A DNA stretch of 64,000 bases from an uncultured Pelagibacteraceae bacterium. Lineage in GTDB: Bacteria > Pseudomonadota > Alphaproteobacteria > Pelagibacterales > Pelagibacteraceae. Under the pieces are notes generated by a model. It ran no database searches and was not told where the DNA came from. It worked only from the letters and a program-made list of their open reading frames with translations. The stretch lies in assembly GCA_902519375.1 (NCBI GenBank), contig CABYJS010000001.1, positions 1 through 64,000 of the forward strand, in the 5' to 3' direction. The translations under genes were made by a program, and so were the position numbers. Shown here in pieces: positions 61,994-64,000 of this stretch (positions are counted from its first letter, which is position 1; each line of letters begins with the position of its first letter).

Positions 61994-63060
61994 TAGTAAA
62001 ACAATGCCTTAATAAAAGTTATTTTTGGCATTTTAAAAATAATAGATAAATCCTCAAAAAAATTACTTTTATTAGATAAAAATTTTATAACAGTCTTTGG
62101 AGAAGCCTTAAACATTTTAAAGAATATATCAGGCATTTTTTCTGGATGTTTTTCAAGAACTCTAAGAAATATCTCATCTAAAAATTGATATTTACTACTT
62201 ATTTTATATTTCTTAGTTTTAGAAATATTTTCAATATTTTCACATATATATTTACTGTGTTCTTGAATATTTAAAAAAGTGTAACCAGTACTTAACCTTG
62301 TCATACCGCCTGCAGTTCCAATATTAATTTTATTTTTTGTTTCTTCATATGTTGGGTAGAATAGAGGTATTGCACCTTCTTCTTTATAAGTTATTTTATA
62401 ATTTTTTAAGTTTAAATGATTTTCAATATAATCTTTTATTTGATTGTCATAATCTTTTTTAGAATTGTCATTCATTTTCGACAACCAAGTAGTTTCAATT
62501 AAAGCTGTAGTCTTTGAATAGGGTAGAGTATAAAAAAAATGTACACTTTCCCTTTGGTCACAATCAAAATCCATAAGATTAAAAATTTCGTCATCAAAAA
62601 AATCGCTTTGAGTTTCAACTTCTACACCACAAAAATGTTGCCAAAGGTTTCTATGATCTTTTTTTATCGATGGAACACTATTGAAAACAAAAGAATTTTT
62701 TGAGTTAATTTCGCTTATATCTTTAAATAAATAAATATTATCGTTTTCTTTTAATTTATTGTTAATTTTTTCATAGAACAACCCACTATCAATACTTTGG
62801 TATGGATAGATATTACATTCTAAATGATTCGTTTTTTTTGGCATATTAACAGAAAAATTTTCCCAATTTTTCTTAACACAATCATCAAAGTTATGAGATG
62901 CTACTTTCCAAAAAGACCAAGTTTTATCTTTTTTATATTCAGTTCTTGGTTCAATAATAGCTAAAGTTTTATTTTTTAATTTTTCATTAATCTCAAGTTC
63001 ATATGCAAGCGATAATCCTGCACAACCGCCACCAACAATAATGTAATCAAATTCTTTCAT
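61993..63060 (-). CDS. crtY: Lycopene beta-cyclase
   Basis: YIIVGGGCAGLSLAYEL; DKTWSFW; FFYTLPYSKTTALIETTWLS; GTAGGMTRLSTGYTF. Confidence 0.94.
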   Translation of the reverse strand: MKEFDYIIVGGGCAGLSLAYELEINEKLKNKTLAIIEPRTEYKKDKTWSFWKVASHNFDDCVKKNWENFSVNMPKKTNHLECNIYPYQSIDSGLFYEKINNKLKENDNIYLFKDISEINSKNSFVFNSVPSIKKDHRNLWQHFCGVEVETQSDFFDDEIFNLMDFDCDQRESVHFFYTLPYSKTTALIETTWLSKMNDNSKKDYDNQIKDYIENHLNLKNYKITYKEEGAIPLFYPTYEETKNKINIGTAGGMTRLSTGYTFLNIQEHSKYICENIENISKTKKYKISSKYQFLDEIFLRVLEKHPEKMPDIFFKMFKASPKTVIKFLSNKSNFFEDLSIIFKMPKITFIKALFY

Positions 63061-63898
63061 CTAAATTTATTTCCTCACTAATCAAATTATGGTCGTGTTG
63101 GATCTGATTATCATTTTTAAAAGTGAATGATAGTATAAGTAAGTCGAAAATTGAAAGAAAAGTCTCTAATATTTTTTCTATATTTGAAACATATATCTTT
63201 CCTGAATTTTGATAATTTTCTAAATTTTTTTTATTTAGAATCTTATATCCTATTTTTCTATAAACCCTTCTAGCAACCAAAATAGAAAAACGTAAACTTA
63301 TTGGTATATCTTTAATTGAATAGAATGAATTTTCGTAAAAAGAATCAGCCAGATTTATAGTTGAAGAAATTTCGTCAAAACTCTCATTGATATAAAATCG
63401 ATTATTTTTTGAATCTTCAATTACATCTCTAGATATATTAGTAAGTTGCATTGCAATCCCAAGATCGATTGCTGACTTTAATGAACTCTTTTTATTTACT
63501 CTTAAAATTTTTGCCATCATCAAACCAACTGTTCCAGCTACTCTGTATGAGTAAATCAAGAGATCTTTTTCTGAATTTAATTTAACTCTGTCTTTTATAT
63601 CTGATTTGATTCCAGTTAATAAATCTTGAACAACTTTTAAAGATATGTTGAACTCCTCAATAAGGCCCCACATATTTTTTATAATAGGGTTATCAAAGTT
63701 TTTTTGGTTAAAATCATTCTCAAAATGATTAAATTTTTTTTCTTTATTTTCTATTTTTTCATCATCATCAGCAATGTTATCTGCAATTCTACAAAAATCG
63801 TATAAAGCAGAGCATTTTCTAAATGTTTCTTTAGGCAAAAAAAAACCTGCCCAATTGAATGACTTAGCATAAACTGACAAGTAACTTTTATTAGACAT
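63047..63898 (-). CDS. crtB: Phytoene synthase
   Basis: YDFCRIADNIADDD; AMQLTNISRDVIEDSKNNRFYI. Confidence 0.95.
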   Translation of the reverse strand: MSNKSYLSVYAKSFNWAGFFLPKETFRKCSALYDFCRIADNIADDDEKIENKEKKFNHFENDFNQKNFDNPIIKNMWGLIEEFNISLKVVQDLLTGIKSDIKDRVKLNSEKDLLIYSYRVAGTVGLMMAKILRVNKKSSLKSAIDLGIAMQLTNISRDVIEDSKNNRFYINESFDEISSTINLADSFYENSFYSIKDIPISLRFSILVARRVYRKIGYKILNKKNLENYQNSGKIYVSNIEKILETFLSIFDLLILSFTFKNDNQIQHDHNLISEEINLDERI

Positions 63899-64000
63899 TA
63901 CAAAATTTTATCTAATACTTTTGCGGATGAAAGTACACCTGGCACTCCAGCTCCTGGATGCGTGCCTGCTCCCACAAAATAAAGTCCATTATATATTTCT
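63898..64000 (-). CDS. crtI: Phytoene desaturase, C-terminal fragment (cut by window end)
   Basis: Hand translation EIYNGLYFVGAGTHPGAGVPGVLSSAKVLDKIL*; TAATG overlap with crtB. Confidence 0.9.
   Translation of the reverse strand, partial: EIYNGLYFVGAGTHPGAGVPGVLSSAKVLDKIL

Overview
The window is a gene-dense, strongly AT-rich alphaproteobacterial chromosome segment. Its gene content and order look like the SAR11/Pelagibacterales lineage (inferred from composition, very short intergenic gaps and product similarity; no search was run). I support about 70 protein-coding genes. They include peptidoglycan recycling (amgK/murU-like), gpmA, an RND efflux pair, msrA, an AzgA-type purine permease with a phosphoribosyltransferase, hsp20, a prolyl oligopeptidase, CFA synthase, tldD/tldE, typA, rhlE, groSL, ribF-ileS-lspA, a divergent pgi, purD, the lipid A genes lpxL-like/lpxK/waaA/msbA, ubiA, the cytochrome c oxidase operon (coxB-coxA-ctaB-small ORF-ctaG-coxC-surf1), thrC/thrB, ispH, and at the right edge a retinal/carotenoid operon (blh-crtY-crtB-crtI, with crtI truncated by the window). 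I saw no tRNA, rRNA, CRISPR array, transposase, integrase or prophage. The most notable items are: the retinal cluster; a sulfotransferase-fold orphan between rhlE and groEL; an extremely lysine-rich coiled-coil orphan with a small membrane neighbour; a tldD-tldE-FAD oxidoreductase overlapping operon; an RpoH-type promoter at groES with a weaker counterpart plus 5'UTR hairpin at hsp20; two small ORFs missed by the 60-aa cutoff; and three compact bidirectional hairpin terminators. I found no convincing wholly new multi-gene system.
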